From: Myxococcaceae bacterium
Lineage (GTDB): Bacteria; Myxococcota; Myxococcia; Myxococcales; Myxococcaceae
DNA: 41,989 bases
Direction of reading: 5' to 3'
NCBI GenBank assembly: GCA_016926755.1
Contig: JAFGNZ010000204.1
Location: 1 to 41,989, forward strand
The translations under genes and the position numbers were made by a program. This document shows, piece after piece, positions 1-8,308 of the stretch. Each line of letters opens with the position of its first letter. The first letter of the stretch is position 1. The notes beneath the pieces are model-generated. The model saw only the letters and a program-made list of their open reading frames with translations, had not been told where the DNA came from and searched no databases.

Positions 1-1
1 G

Positions 2-2482
2 CTCTTGAACCGACTGGAGACGCGCACCTTCTCCAACCACGCGCTGCCGCGAACCCTGCCCTCGATTGAGGCTCAATCCTTCACCTACGACGAAAACGGC
101 AACCTCACCCACATCACCGAGACCAAGCTCACCGAGACCGGCACCGTCCAGCAGACCACGCTCCACACCTACGACAGGCTCGACAGGCGCGAGAGCACTA
201 TCCTGCCCTCGAACAAGAGCCTCTCCTTTGACTACTACCCGGCCGGGCAGCGTAAGCATGTCACGGATCCAGACGGAGTCTCGACCGTCTACACATACGA
301 CGCACTGAACCGACTCTCCACGGCCTCGATCCCCGAAGGTACGACGTCCTTTACCTTCTGGCCCGACTCGCTGCCCAAGGCCACGGTCCTGCCCAACGGG
401 TTGACGGAGAAGCGCTGCTACGATGCCGCCAGCAGGCTCTCCACGATCGTGCTGGTCCGAGGCTCCGCAGCGGAGGATTGCACGCCGGAAGCCACGCTTC
501 TCAGCCGCTTCTCTTATGAATACGACAGCAACGGCAATCGCCCGAGCCAGACGGAAACGCGAACTCGCCTGGATACAGGTGAACTGGGGACACCTGAGCC
601 AACCATGTATGGCTACGATGCACTCGACCGACTCACGGGAGTGGCTTACCCCGATCGCCGTGCTGTCCTTTATCGCTTGGACGCCGTCGGCAATCGCACC
701 GGTGAGCGCGAGGTACCTTCCTCCCTGCTCTCTTCTCTGGGTCCTGAAGCCTTCAGTTCCCTGTCATCCAATCAACTCTCGCGCGACACCACTGCTGTTT
801 TCAATCGTGCCGACTGGCTACTGAGTCTCTCTGACCCGCTAGACACATCGCACAGCCGCACACTCATCTACGACGCCAACGGGAATCTTTCTTCTCTTCT
901 CTCTACTGGTCGCACTCGCGCCCTCTCTTGGGACGTCCGAAACACGTTGACAGCGGTGAGTGACAACGGCCAAGAGTTGGGGCGCTACGACTATGATGCC
1001 AACCTCCAGCGCACATGGCGCCGTACCGCCCAGGAGAACGTGGCATACGTGCTGGATGATGGCTTTGTTCTTCAGGAGATGGACTCGGCGCGGTTGACAA
1101 AGCGCCGCTACCACTACGCACAAAAGCCTTTAGCAGTCAGCGACACCACGGGTACCAGCAGCACCACACGCTTCCTGAGCAACGACGCGCTGGACAGCGC
1201 GTCGGACGCAACATCCACCACAGGTACGGTTATGGAGGCACGCAAGTACGACGCCTGGGGCAAACACCGTGAGGAAACGAGGCCAGTGGCCGAGAATTTC
1301 AAGCTTGGCTATACCGGCCACCAACTCGATGTAGAGACGGGCCTCACCTACGCTCGAGTTCGGTACTACGATAGTGAGTTGGGTCGGTTCATTAGCCGCG
1401 ACTCGTACGAGGGCTCTCTGGAGGATGCCCCCAGTCTCCACCGATACAGATATGTCCGTGCGAATCCACTCAGGTATGTGGATCCAACTGGGCATCAGGA
1501 TATTCCGCTCCCGCAGCCCGATTATTACATTCATCTCGGGTTTATGCAGTGGATGCAAGCCCTATTCGGCGGCCAGCGGACCAATCCGACTCCCAATGGG
1601 CATATGGCTTGGATTCCTCCCACCGACGGGGTTGGCGGCGTCTACGGCGGTGCTGCTCGGGCAGTGACCCTTCGTGCGCTGCCAATTGAGTCGAATCCGT
1701 CGGGGGTCAGCCAGATGGGCATGGAGCTTGGCGCATCGTTTGTGCCCGTTCTGGACCCAGTTGCCCGTCTGGTGTCCGGGACCACGGTGACCGGACAAGA
1801 GGCGAGTCGCGTTCAAGCCTTAGGAGAACTTAGCCTCGAGCTACTGCCCGAAGCAGTATCACTTGCGTCGGAGCTACGAGTCGCGAAGAATGGGGTAGGC
1901 GAGGTAACCACTGTTCGGAGGGGAGTCCAAGCCTCCGAGCGGATTGTCGTCGAAGGGACCAATGGGAATGGGAATTCGTCTCAGGTCATGGCGAACAGCT
2001 GGGAGGAAAGCCTCCCGAGATGGGAGGACTTCCTCCCGCAGGCACGCGAACGGGTCTCAGCATCCCGAGCTGCTTTTTCCGGCGTCGATCTTCAGGGAAA
2101 CCTCAATGCATCTAAACCATCAGGCATTCCCACAGAAGCCGATGCCACAAAGGGGCTGCCGGATGACGCTCTGGTGTGTCGAGGCGGCACATGCACCGCA
2201 GATCGCTTCGCCCAGGGAACTGGCGTCACTCTGGACGACGCCAGGAAGCTCCAAGGCGTGTCGGTCAACAGCGTGCCCGGAGTGAGCCTCGAACAGGTAA
2301 CCGTCGGGATCCCGAACAAACAGGTCGGAGTAACGACCGTTGGAGAGGTCCGCGCTGCGGGTGGTGACGTGCTCCCGAGCCCGACCCGGAACAACCCGGC
2401 CCACTGCACCCTCTGCGGAATCACGCCTCAGAAGGCAGAAGAACTGTTCACACCGACGGTCAGGAACCCCAACGCACGATGA
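2..2482 (+). CDS. RHS/YD-repeat polymorphic toxin, C-terminal part (5' truncated by window edge)
   Basis: The frame is already open at the window edge, so the N-terminus is missing; about 826 codons are visible. Residues 1-480 carry many YD repeats (YDENGNL, YDRLDRR, YTYDALNRL, YGYDALDRL, YDANGNL). The RHS core signature follows near residues 450-495: GRFISRDSYEG, then RYRYVRANPLRYVDPTGH. In this family the core forms a shell around a variable C-terminal toxin released by cleavage near the DPxG motif. The tail (about 330 residues) is unlike the repeats: a glycine/alanine linker, then a compact last 110 residues with LPDDALVCRGGTCTADRF, VGVTTVGEVRAAGGDV and NPAHCTLCGITP, ending in FTPTVRNP. 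I do not recognise an established toxin fold. From memory, similar tails occur as short stand-alone proteins and RHS tips. Confidence is high for RHS, low for toxin activity. Confidence 0.93.
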   Translation, partial: LLNRLETRTFSNHALPRTLPSIEAQSFTYDENGNLTHITETKLTETGTVQQTTLHTYDRLDRRESTILPSNKSLSFDYYPAGQRKHVTDPDGVSTVYTYDALNRLSTASIPEGTTSFTFWPDSLPKATVLPNGLTEKRCYDAASRLSTIVLVRGSAAEDCTPEATLLSRFSYEYDSNGNRPSQTETRTRLDTGELGTPEPTMYGYDALDRLTGVAYPDRRAVLYRLDAVGNRTGEREVPSSLLSSLGPEAFSSLSSNQLSRDTTAVFNRADWLLSLSDPLDTSHSRTLIYDANGNLSSLLSTGRTRALSWDVRNTLTAVSDNGQELGRYDYDANLQRTWRRTAQENVAYVLDDGFVLQEMDSARLTKRRYHYAQKPLAVSDTTGTSSTTRFLSNDALDSASDATSTTGTVMEARKYDAWGKHREETRPVAENFKLGYTGHQLDVETGLTYARVRYYDSELGRFISRDSYEGSLEDAPSLHRYRYVRANPLRYVDPTGHQDIPLPQPDYYIHLGFMQWMQALFGGQRTNPTPNGHMAWIPPTDGVGGVYGGAARAVTLRALPIESNPSGVSQMGMELGASFVPVLDPVARLVSGTTVTGQEASRVQALGELSLELLPEAVSLASELRVAKNGVGEVTTVRRGVQASERIVVEGTNGNGNSSQVMANSWEESLPRWEDFLPQARERVSASRAAFSGVDLQGNLNASKPSGIPTEADATKGLPDDALVCRGGTCTADRFAQGTGVTLDDARKLQGVSVNSVPGVSLEQVTVGIPNKQVGVTTVGEVRAAGGDVLPSPTRNNPAHCTLCGITPQKAEELFTPTVRNPNAR

Positions 2483-2508
2483 GTGCAAAAGGAACGTGCG
2501 GAGACGCC

Positions 2509-2766
2509 ATGACGGATTCAGAGCTAGATGAGATCAGAGCGAGATGCCAAGCGGCCACGCCGGGGCCGTGGAAGGCGTTCATCGAAGGACGTGATCATGA
2601 GAGCGGATCGAGCTTCATCATGACGGGCGAAGGCGTTGGCCGGCGGCAGGACATCGAAATGTCCGGAGCGACCACGGCCGATTACGACTTCATCGCCCAT
2701 GCACGACAAGATGTTCCGCGGCTTCTTGAGGAGATCGCTCGTCTGCGTGGTCTGCTGGACAAGTGA
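2509..2766 (+). CDS. small 'TPGPW'-motif protein, candidate immunity protein
   Basis: An 85-residue protein whose start lies 26 nt past the RHS stop codon. I chose ATG 2509 because GGAG lies 5 nt upstream (2500-2503); an in-frame ATG at 2479 overlaps the RHS stop (ATGA) but has no clear ribosome site. The N-terminus reads LDEIRARCQAATPGPW and the C-terminal half has DFIAHARQDVPRLLEEIARLR. This pattern belongs to a widespread family of short, often phage- or mobile-element-borne proteins of unknown function. The position directly after an RHS toxin tip is where the cognate immunity gene normally sits, so that role is inferred from place only. It has no signal peptide or membrane segment, consistent with a cytoplasmic protein. 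Confidence 0.72.
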   Translation: MTDSELDEIRARCQAATPGPWKAFIEGRDHESGSSFIMTGEGVGRRQDIEMSGATTADYDFIAHARQDVPRLLEEIARLRGLLDK

Positions 2767-2909
2767 AAGCCCTGGGCACAACCTGAACCTTCCGCTCCAC
2801 CCACTTCTCCCCAGGGAGATTGGGCCGCTGAATCCAGCCCAGGGTTTTGGTACCTCCTGCTGATTCTGTGGACCACGGGGGAGCCGCATGAGGTGGACCC
2901 AGGTCGCTC

Positions 2910-2926
2910 CTCCTTCCACCAAGGAG
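2910..2926. terminator. hairpin in convergent intergenic region (weak terminator candidate)
   Basis: CTCCTT and AAGGAG form a perfect 6-bp stem with a 5-nt loop, in the 196-bp space between the convergent immunity-like gene and the kynurenine operon. There is no T-run on either side, so this is only a possible transcription end. The same space also holds a longer-range inverted repeat: GCCCTGGGC near 2768 and GCCCAGGG near 2837. Confidence 0.25.
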
Positions 2927-2962
2927 CCGCAGGAGCCAGGGTGCGCTCCCTCCCCCGCTGAT

Positions 2963-3700
2963 TCAGAAGCCGCGCGCGGCGCCCCCGTCCGCGACGATGG
3001 ACTGGCCGGTGATGAACGCGGCCTGCTCGGAGGAGAGGAAGGCCACCAGCGCGCCCAGCTCCTCGGGGCGCCCCAGGCGCCGCACGGGGATCTGCGAGGT
3101 GATGCGCTCCTCCGGGATTCCCAGCTCCTTGAGCCGCTCGGTGGCGTGGTAGCCGGGCAGCACGGAGTTCAGGGTGATGCCGTACTCGGCCAGCTCGGTG
3201 CTTACGCTCTTGGTGAGCCCCAGCAGCCCAGCGCGCAGGCCGTTGGAGATCGTCAACCCGGGCATGGCCTCGCGGGCGGCCGCCGAGGTGACCAGGATGA
3301 TGCGCCCCCAGCGCCGCTCCTTCATGCCCGAGGCCACGGCGCGGATGCCCTCCACGGCCCCCATCCACAGGCTCTGGAAGCCGGCCTGCCACTGGGCGTC
3401 GGTGAGCTCGAGGATGCCGCCCTTGGGCGGGCCGCCCGTGTTGATGACGAGGATGTCCACGCCGCCCAGCGCCTGCGTCACCTGCTCCACCACGGCCTGG
3501 GTGGCGCCGGGCGAGGACAGATCCGCCGCCAGGCCCAGGGCGGCGCCCATGTTGGCGGCGGCGGCGCGGATGCGCTCCTCGCTGCGGGAGCAGATGGCCA
3601 CCCGCGCCCCCTCGCGCACCAGCTGCGAGGCGATGGCGAACCCCAGCCCCGCCGAGGCCCCCATCACCAGGGCCCGCCTACCCTTCAAGCCGAAATCCAT
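2963..3700 (-). CDS. atypical short-chain dehydrogenase/reductase, last gene of kynurenine operon
   Basis: 245 residues, a normal length for a classical SDR. The chosen start (MDFGLKGRR, 3700) lies inside the end of the upstream kmo gene, a 23-nt overlap; a longer reading upstream would merely be kmo sequence in another frame. The nucleotide-binding motif GASAGLG is at residues 14-20, NTGG at 87-90, and the C-terminal VADGG near the end is typical of FabG-like SDRs. The active site is odd: Ser139 is present, but the usual YxxxK is replaced by Ser152 and Arg156 (TISNGLRAG). SDRs with this SN..R pattern exist as a divergent subgroup of unclear chemistry. It may act on a kynurenine-pathway intermediate or be a non-catalytic partner; the substrate is unknown. 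Confidence 0.88.
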   Translation of the reverse strand: MDFGLKGRRALVMGASAGLGFAIASQLVREGARVAICSRSEERIRAAAANMGAALGLAADLSSPGATQAVVEQVTQALGGVDILVINTGGPPKGGILELTDAQWQAGFQSLWMGAVEGIRAVASGMKERRWGRIILVTSAAAREAMPGLTISNGLRAGLLGLTKSVSTELAEYGITLNSVLPGYHATERLKELGIPEERITSQIPVRRLGRPEELGALVAFLSSEQAAFITGQSIVADGGAARGF

Positions 3701-5075
3701 CCGCGTGCTCCTCCACGAAAGGCGTGAGCCGCTCCCGGATGAGCCGGGCGGCGCGCGCGAGATCCACATCCTCCGGGCGAGCCAGGCCCTCGGCCAGCTC
3801 GGAGACGATGCCGCCGGCGATGCTGCCCACCTGGTAGGCCAGGCGGTAGGGCACGCGGCTGAAGCTGACCAGGGTGTAGCGGCTGAGGAACTGGCCCGGG
3901 AAGGCGTTGAGCAGCACCTTCTCCACCCCCTTCTCCAGGAGGAAGCGGGGGCTGGCGGTGCTGTCGCGCATCTCGATGAAGTTCTCCACGGCCATGTCGG
4001 CGATGGCGTCCGCGTTGGGCTTGCGCAGGCGGAAGAACTCGTCGAAGGCCTCCTCCCAGTGTGAGTGGCGCGCCAGGAGCCCGTCCAGCACCCCGCAGTC
4101 CTCGAAGCCGCAGTTCATCCCCTGGCCGAAGAACGGGACGATGGCGTGCGCCGCGTCGCCCAGCACCAGGGCGCGGCCCCCCACGTGCCACGACTGGCTC
4201 TTCACGGTGATCATGGAGCCGGTGGGGTTGTGGAAGAAGTCCTGCGTGAGGGCGGGAATGAGCGGCAGGGCATCCGGGAACTGCTCCTCGAAGAAGGCGG
4301 TGAGCCTCGCAGGAGAGTCCAGCGACGCGAAGCTGACCGGCCCCTCGAAGGGCAGGAAGAGCGTGCAGGTGAAGCTGCCGTCCTCGTTCGGCAGGGCGAT
4401 GAGCATGAAGGTGCCGCGCGGCCAGATGTGCAGCGCGTGCTTCTCCATGCGGAAGGCGCCGCCAGGCCCGGGGGGCATGGTGAGCTCCTTGTAGCCGTGG
4501 CTGAGCAGCTCCTGGGTGGAGGCGTAGCCGGGCCGCCGGGCCATCTCCTGCCGCACCGCGGAGCCCGCGCCGTCCGCGCCGAAGAGCACCGCGGCGCGCT
4601 CCTCCCGGGTGGCGCCGCTCTGCTCGTCCAGGATGGACAGGGCGCCCGAGTCGAAGTCCACGTGCTGGAGGCGCTGCTTGAAACGGATGCGCACCCGGCC
4701 GGTGGCCTCGGCGTGGGTCATCAGGTACTGGTTGAGCCAGGCCCGGGAGATGCTGTTGATGTGCTGCGAGTCGTCCTTGCCGTAGGGCTGGAGCGTCAGC
4801 CCGCCGGAGGCCGGGTGGATCATCCGCCCGCGCATGGGGATGGCGTGGCGGCGAGCCTCCTCCTCCAGGCCCACCTGCCCGAGCGCGTATAGCCCGCGGG
4901 TGGAGATGGCCAGGTTGATGGAGCGGCCGGCGTCCACCACCTCCCGCCGCATGTCTGGCCGCCGCTCGAGCACCTCCACCTGGAAGCCCCGCCGGGCCAG
5001 GAAGATGGCCATGAGCGAGCCCACCAGGCCCGCCCCGGCCAGCATGAGGGGTTTGGTCCGATCAATCTCGTGCAT
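3678..5075 (-). CDS. kmo: kynurenine 3-monooxygenase
   Basis: 465 residues, the usual length for bacterial KMO. This FAD enzyme hydroxylates L-kynurenine to 3-hydroxykynurenine using NADPH and O2. The Rossmann motif GAGLVGSLMA lies at residues 14-23, with RSINLAISTRG near 51 and the FAD-ribityl motif GDAAHAIVPFFGQGMNCGFED in the second half, all hallmark KMO segments. The start overlaps the kynureninase stop by 14 nt and its own 3' end overlaps the SDR gene by 23 nt, so the three are translationally coupled. The C-terminus (about 85 residues after the core) lacks the long hydrophobic mitochondrial anchor of eukaryotic KMO. The assignment is firm because the flanking genes encode the next steps of the same pathway. 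Confidence 0.97.
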   Translation of the reverse strand: MHEIDRTKPLMLAGAGLVGSLMAIFLARRGFQVEVLERRPDMRREVVDAGRSINLAISTRGLYALGQVGLEEEARRHAIPMRGRMIHPASGGLTLQPYGKDDSQHINSISRAWLNQYLMTHAEATGRVRIRFKQRLQHVDFDSGALSILDEQSGATREERAAVLFGADGAGSAVRQEMARRPGYASTQELLSHGYKELTMPPGPGGAFRMEKHALHIWPRGTFMLIALPNEDGSFTCTLFLPFEGPVSFASLDSPARLTAFFEEQFPDALPLIPALTQDFFHNPTGSMITVKSQSWHVGGRALVLGDAAHAIVPFFGQGMNCGFEDCGVLDGLLARHSHWEEAFDEFFRLRKPNADAIADMAVENFIEMRDSTASPRFLLEKGVEKVLLNAFPGQFLSRYTLVSFSRVPYRLAYQVGSIAGGIVSELAEGLARPEDVDLARAARLIRERLTPFVEEHADGFRLEG

Positions 5076-6348
5076 GGCTCTCGAGGATCCTCACGAAGCG
5101 GTAGACATCCAGGAAGGTGCAATACAGCGGTGCGGGCGAGGCGCGGATGATGTCCGGCTCGCGGAAGTCGCAGAGGACGCCGGCCTCGGTGAGCCGGGCC
5201 AGCAGGCGTCGCGGCTCCTTGCCAAAGCGCAGCGAGAGCTGCGAGCCCCGCTCCCCCACCCCACGCGGCGTGATGATGCGGACGAGGCCCTCGGGGAGCC
5301 GCTCGAGCAGGAACTCGAGGTAGCCGGTGAGCACGTCTCCCTTGAGGCGCAGGGAGGGCATGGTGGCGCGATCGAAGAGCTCCATGGAGGCGCGCAGCGC
5401 CGCGAGCTGGAGGATGGGCGGGTTGGAGAGCTGCCACCCCTCCGCGCCGGGCAGCGGCACGAAGCGGGGCCCCATCTCGAAGCGGGTGGCCTTGTCGTGG
5501 CCCCACCAGCCCTCGAAGCGCGGCAGCCCGGGCATGTGGGCGTGGCGCTCGTGGACGAAGACGCCGCCCAGGGTGCCGGGGCCGCCGTTGAGGTACTTGT
5601 AGGAGCACCACACGGCGAAGTCGGGCCCGTCGTCATGCAGGGAGAGGCGCAGGTTGCCAGCGCCGTGGGCGAGATCGAAGCCCACGCGGCAGCCCTGGGC
5701 GTGGGCGGCCTGGGAGATGGCCTTCATGTCGAAGGCCTGGCCGGTGAGGTAGTTCACGTTGCCCAGCAGCACCAGGGCGATCTGCGGCCCGTGCCGATCG
5801 ATCGTGTCGAGGATGTCCTCCTGGCGCAGCGTGTCCTCGCCGGGGCGAGGCTCCAGGCGCAGCACGGCCTCCTCGGCGTCGAAGCCATGGAAGCGCGCCT
5901 GCGAGGCGACGGCGTACTGATCCGAGGGGAAGGCACCGCCCTCGATGAGGATCTTGAAGCGCTCGCGCGTGGGCCGGTAGAAGGACACCATCATCAGGTG
6001 GAGGTTCACCGAGAGGGTGTTCATCACCACCACCTCGAGCGGCAGGGCGCCCACCAGCCGCGCCGTCTGTGCCGTCACCGTCTCGTGGTAGGGCAGCCAG
6101 GGGTGGCGCGCGTGGAAGTGGCCCTCCACGCCCAGGCGCTCCCAGTCCTCCAACTCCTCCAGGACATACTGCCGGGCCTTGCGAGGCTGGAGCCCGAGCG
6201 AGTTGCCCACCAGGTAGATGACGGGCTCGCCGTCCTTGCGGCGGGGGAAGAGGAACTCGTCGCGGAAGTGGCGCAGCGGGTCCTCGGCGTCCATCCGCCG
6301 GGCGAACGCCTCGCCCTCCTCGAAGTGCACCGCGGCAGGGCCCGTCAT
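5062..6348 (-). CDS. kynU: kynureninase
   Basis: 428 residues from ATG 6348; this start forms an ATGA overlap with the stop of the decarboxylase gene, which is why a longer reading was not used. This PLP enzyme cleaves 3-hydroxykynurenine (or kynurenine) to 3-hydroxyanthranilate plus alanine. Visible family landmarks are YLVGNSLGLQP (45-55), the substrate/PLP region NTLSVNLH (110-117), FDLAHGAGN (224-232) and SYKYLNGGPG, with Lys251 the expected Schiff-base lysine. FEGWWGHD further on is also typical of kynureninase. It is the fifth gene of the operon. No substitution of a key residue is apparent. Confidence 0.97.
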   Translation of the reverse strand: MTGPAAVHFEEGEAFARRMDAEDPLRHFRDEFLFPRRKDGEPVIYLVGNSLGLQPRKARQYVLEELEDWERLGVEGHFHARHPWLPYHETVTAQTARLVGALPLEVVVMNTLSVNLHLMMVSFYRPTRERFKILIEGGAFPSDQYAVASQARFHGFDAEEAVLRLEPRPGEDTLRQEDILDTIDRHGPQIALVLLGNVNYLTGQAFDMKAISQAAHAQGCRVGFDLAHGAGNLRLSLHDDGPDFAVWCSYKYLNGGPGTLGGVFVHERHAHMPGLPRFEGWWGHDKATRFEMGPRFVPLPGAEGWQLSNPPILQLAALRASMELFDRATMPSLRLKGDVLTGYLEFLLERLPEGLVRIITPRGVGERGSQLSLRFGKEPRRLLARLTEAGVLCDFREPDIIRASPAPLYCTFLDVYRFVRILESHARD

Positions 6349-7361
6349 GACGCGAACTCCTCGCGCGAGCGCCCGAGCCACTCGAGCGCGTTGCGCCACA
6401 GGAGCCGCTCGCGGGTGGAGGGCTCCAGGTCCGCCAGGGACTCGATCAGGGTGCCGGGGCGCTCCTCGCCCAGGGGGAACGGGTAGTCGCTGCCGAGCGC
6501 CACCTTCTCCGGGCCGAAGAGCTTCACGAGCAAGCGCAGCAGCTCCGGCTCATGGACGAGCGAGTCCACCCAGAAGCGCCCCAGGTAGTCACGGGGTGGC
6601 CTCGGGTTGTCCACGGCGACGAGATCCGGCCGGGCATCGAAGCCGTGCTGGAGGCGGCCGAAGGTGCCGGGGAACGAGCCGCCGCCGTGGGCGAAGGCGA
6701 TGCGCAGCCGGGGCAGGCGCTCCAGGGTGCCGGAGAAGATGAGGGTGGAGAGGGCCAGGGCGACCTCGGTGGGCATGCCCACCAGCCACGGCAGCCAGTA
6801 CTTCTCCATGCGGGGCCCGCCGAGCATGTCCCACGGGTGGACGAACACCGCCGCGCCCAGCTCCTCGGCGGCCTGGAAGAAGGGGAAGAGCACGGGATCC
6901 CCCAGGTTGGTGCCATTGACGTGCGAGCCGATCTGCACGCCGGCCAGCCCCAGCTCACGCACGCAGCGCTCCAGCTCGGCCACGGCCAGGGTGACGTCCT
7001 GGAGGGGCACGGTGCCCAGGCCCACGAAGCGGCGGGGGTTGCCGCGCACCACCAGGGCCAGGTGATCATTGAGGAAGCGAGACAGATCCAGCCCGTGGCC
7101 GGGCTTGGCCCAGTAGCTGAACATCACGGGCACGGTGGAGAGCACCTGGACGGAGACGCCGGCGGCGTCGCACTCGGTCAGGCGGCGGGCGGGATCCCAG
7201 CAGTTGCTCTCGATCTCGCGGAAGAACTTGCCGTCGTCGCGCAGCATGCGGGCGCGGCACGGGGCGTGGTGCTCCAGGGTGATGAAGCCGCCATAGCCGT
7301 AGCGCTCGGCGAAGCGCGGCAGCTCGGCGGGGAGCAGGTGGGTGTGGATGTCGATCTTCAC
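6345..7361 (-). CDS. 2-amino-3-carboxymuconate-6-semialdehyde decarboxylase (ACMSD)
   Basis: 338 residues of the amidohydrolase superfamily. ACMSD decarboxylates ACMS, the ring-opened product of 3-hydroxyanthranilate, to 2-aminomuconate semialdehyde, diverting carbon from quinolinate/NAD synthesis to catabolism. The zinc ligands match the family: His6 and His8 (DIHTHLLP), His175 (VFVHPWDM), the catalytic-type His225 (FAHGGG) and Asp292 ([10 protein letters not shown]). [12 protein letters not shown] is another ACMSD signature. The start overlaps the stop of the dioxygenase gene (ATGA at 7358-7361), and its own stop overlaps the kynU start in the same way. The product is expected to be cytoplasmic. 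Confidence 0.96.
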   Translation of the reverse strand: MKIDIHTHLLPAELPRFAERYGYGGFITLEHHAPCRARMLRDDGKFFREIESNCWDPARRLTECDAAGVSVQVLSTVPVMFSYWAKPGHGLDLSRFLNDHLALVVRGNPRRFVGLGTVPLQDVTLAVAELERCVRELGLAGVQIGSHVNGTNLGDPVLFPFFQAAEELGAAVFVHPWDMLGGPRMEKYWLPWLVGMPTEVALALSTLIFSGTLERLPRLRIAFAHGGGSFPGTFGRLQHGFDARPDLVAVDNPRPPRDYLGRFWVDSLVHEPELLRLLVKLFGPEKVALGSDYPFPLGEERPGTLIESLADLEPSTRERLLWRNALEWLGRSREEFAS

Positions 7362-7879
7362 TTGCCCCCGCTCCGGGTCATCTGGAAGCCGCAGTGCTGG
7401 CAGGCGCAGTGGGCGGGATCGCCGTAGAAGCGATCGAAGACCGGCGGGAGCTGGGTGACGATGTTGGAGACGTGGAGGAACTCCTCGTACAGCTTGTTGT
7501 CACAGCGTGGGCAGAACCACGCGAAGCCATCCAGCTCCTGGGGCTGGCGGCGGCGCTCGATGACGAGGCCCACGGTGCCGGTGGGGCGCTGCGGCGAGTG
7601 GGGCACCTTGGGGGGCAGCAGGAAGATGTCTCCCTCGCGGATGGGGAGATCCTTCGGCTTGCCGCCCTCGATGATGCGCAGGTTGATGTCGCCCTCGAGC
7701 TGGTAGAAGAACTCCTCGCTCTCGTCGATGTGGAAGTCGGTGCGGGAGTTGGGCCCGCCGACGACCATCACGATGAACTCGCTGTCCTGCCAGACCACCT
7801 GGTTGCCGACGGGGGGCTTGAGCAGGTGACGGTGCTCATCAATCCACTTCTTGAAGTTGAAGGGGGGCATGAGGGCCAT
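7358..7879 (-). CDS. 3-hydroxyanthranilate 3,4-dioxygenase
   Basis: 173 residues, matching the short bacterial form. The enzyme is a cupin that opens the ring of 3-hydroxyanthranilate with O2 to give ACMS. Iron ligands are visible as His50, Glu56 and His94; Arg46 and Arg98 sit where the substrate-binding arginines are expected. The C-terminus has the second, rubredoxin-like iron site typical of bacterial enzymes: Cys123-x-x-Cys126 and Cys160-x-x-Cys163. It lies 3 nt downstream of the RidA-type gene and overlaps the decarboxylase gene by 4 nt. Names used elsewhere include nbaC and haaO/kynC. Confidence 0.96.
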   Translation of the reverse strand: MALMPPFNFKKWIDEHRHLLKPPVGNQVVWQDSEFIVMVVGGPNSRTDFHIDESEEFFYQLEGDINLRIIEGGKPKDLPIREGDIFLLPPKVPHSPQRPTGTVGLVIERRRQPQELDGFAWFCPRCDNKLYEEFLHVSNIVTQLPPVFDRFYGDPAHCACQHCGFQMTRSGGK

Positions 7880-7882
7880 GGC

Positions 7883-8308
7883 TCAGTCTCCGATGGTGGC
7901 GATGCACTTGAGTTCGATCGCGATGGGGGTGGGCAGGGCGTTGATCTCGAGCGTGGTGCGGCAGGGAGGGTTGTCCTTGAAGTACTCGGCCCACAGCCGG
8001 TTGTAGCTGGGGAAGTCGGCCTTCATGTGGGTGAGGTAGACGGTGACGTCCACCAGCCGCTCCCAGGAGGAGCCGGCCTCCTCGAGGATGTAGCGCACGT
8101 TGCGGAACACCGAGTGGCACTGCGCCTCGATGTCGTAGGAGAGGATGTTGCCCTGGGCATCCAGCTCGACGCCGGGGATCTTCTTGGAGCCGCGCTCGCG
8201 AGGCCCCACGCCGGAGAGGAACAGGAGGTTGCCCACGCGCCGGGCGTGGGGGTAGAGGCCCACCGGCTCGGGGGCCCGCTTCGAGTCGATCCGCTCTTCC
8301 TGGCTCAT
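7883..8308 (-). CDS. RidA/YjgF-family 2-aminomuconate deaminase
   Basis: 141 residues from ATG 8308, which forms an ATGA overlap with the dehydrogenase stop; upstream frame is dehydrogenase sequence. The fold-defining segments of the YjgF/YER057c/UK114 family are present: LFLSGVGPRERGS, QCHSVFRNVRYILEEAGSS, DVTVYLTHMKADFPSYN, and CRTTLEINALPTPIAIELKCIA near the end, including the conserved arginine of the substrate site. A RidA-family protein placed between the dehydrogenase and dioxygenase genes of this pathway is the 2-aminomuconate deaminase described in nitrobenzoate and tryptophan degraders (NbaF/AmnD type), which releases ammonia to give 4-oxalocrotonate. Function is inferred from family plus position. 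Confidence 0.9.
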   Translation of the reverse strand: MSQEERIDSKRAPEPVGLYPHARRVGNLLFLSGVGPRERGSKKIPGVELDAQGNILSYDIEAQCHSVFRNVRYILEEAGSSWERLVDVTVYLTHMKADFPSYNRLWAEYFKDNPPCRTTLEINALPTPIAIELKCIATIGD

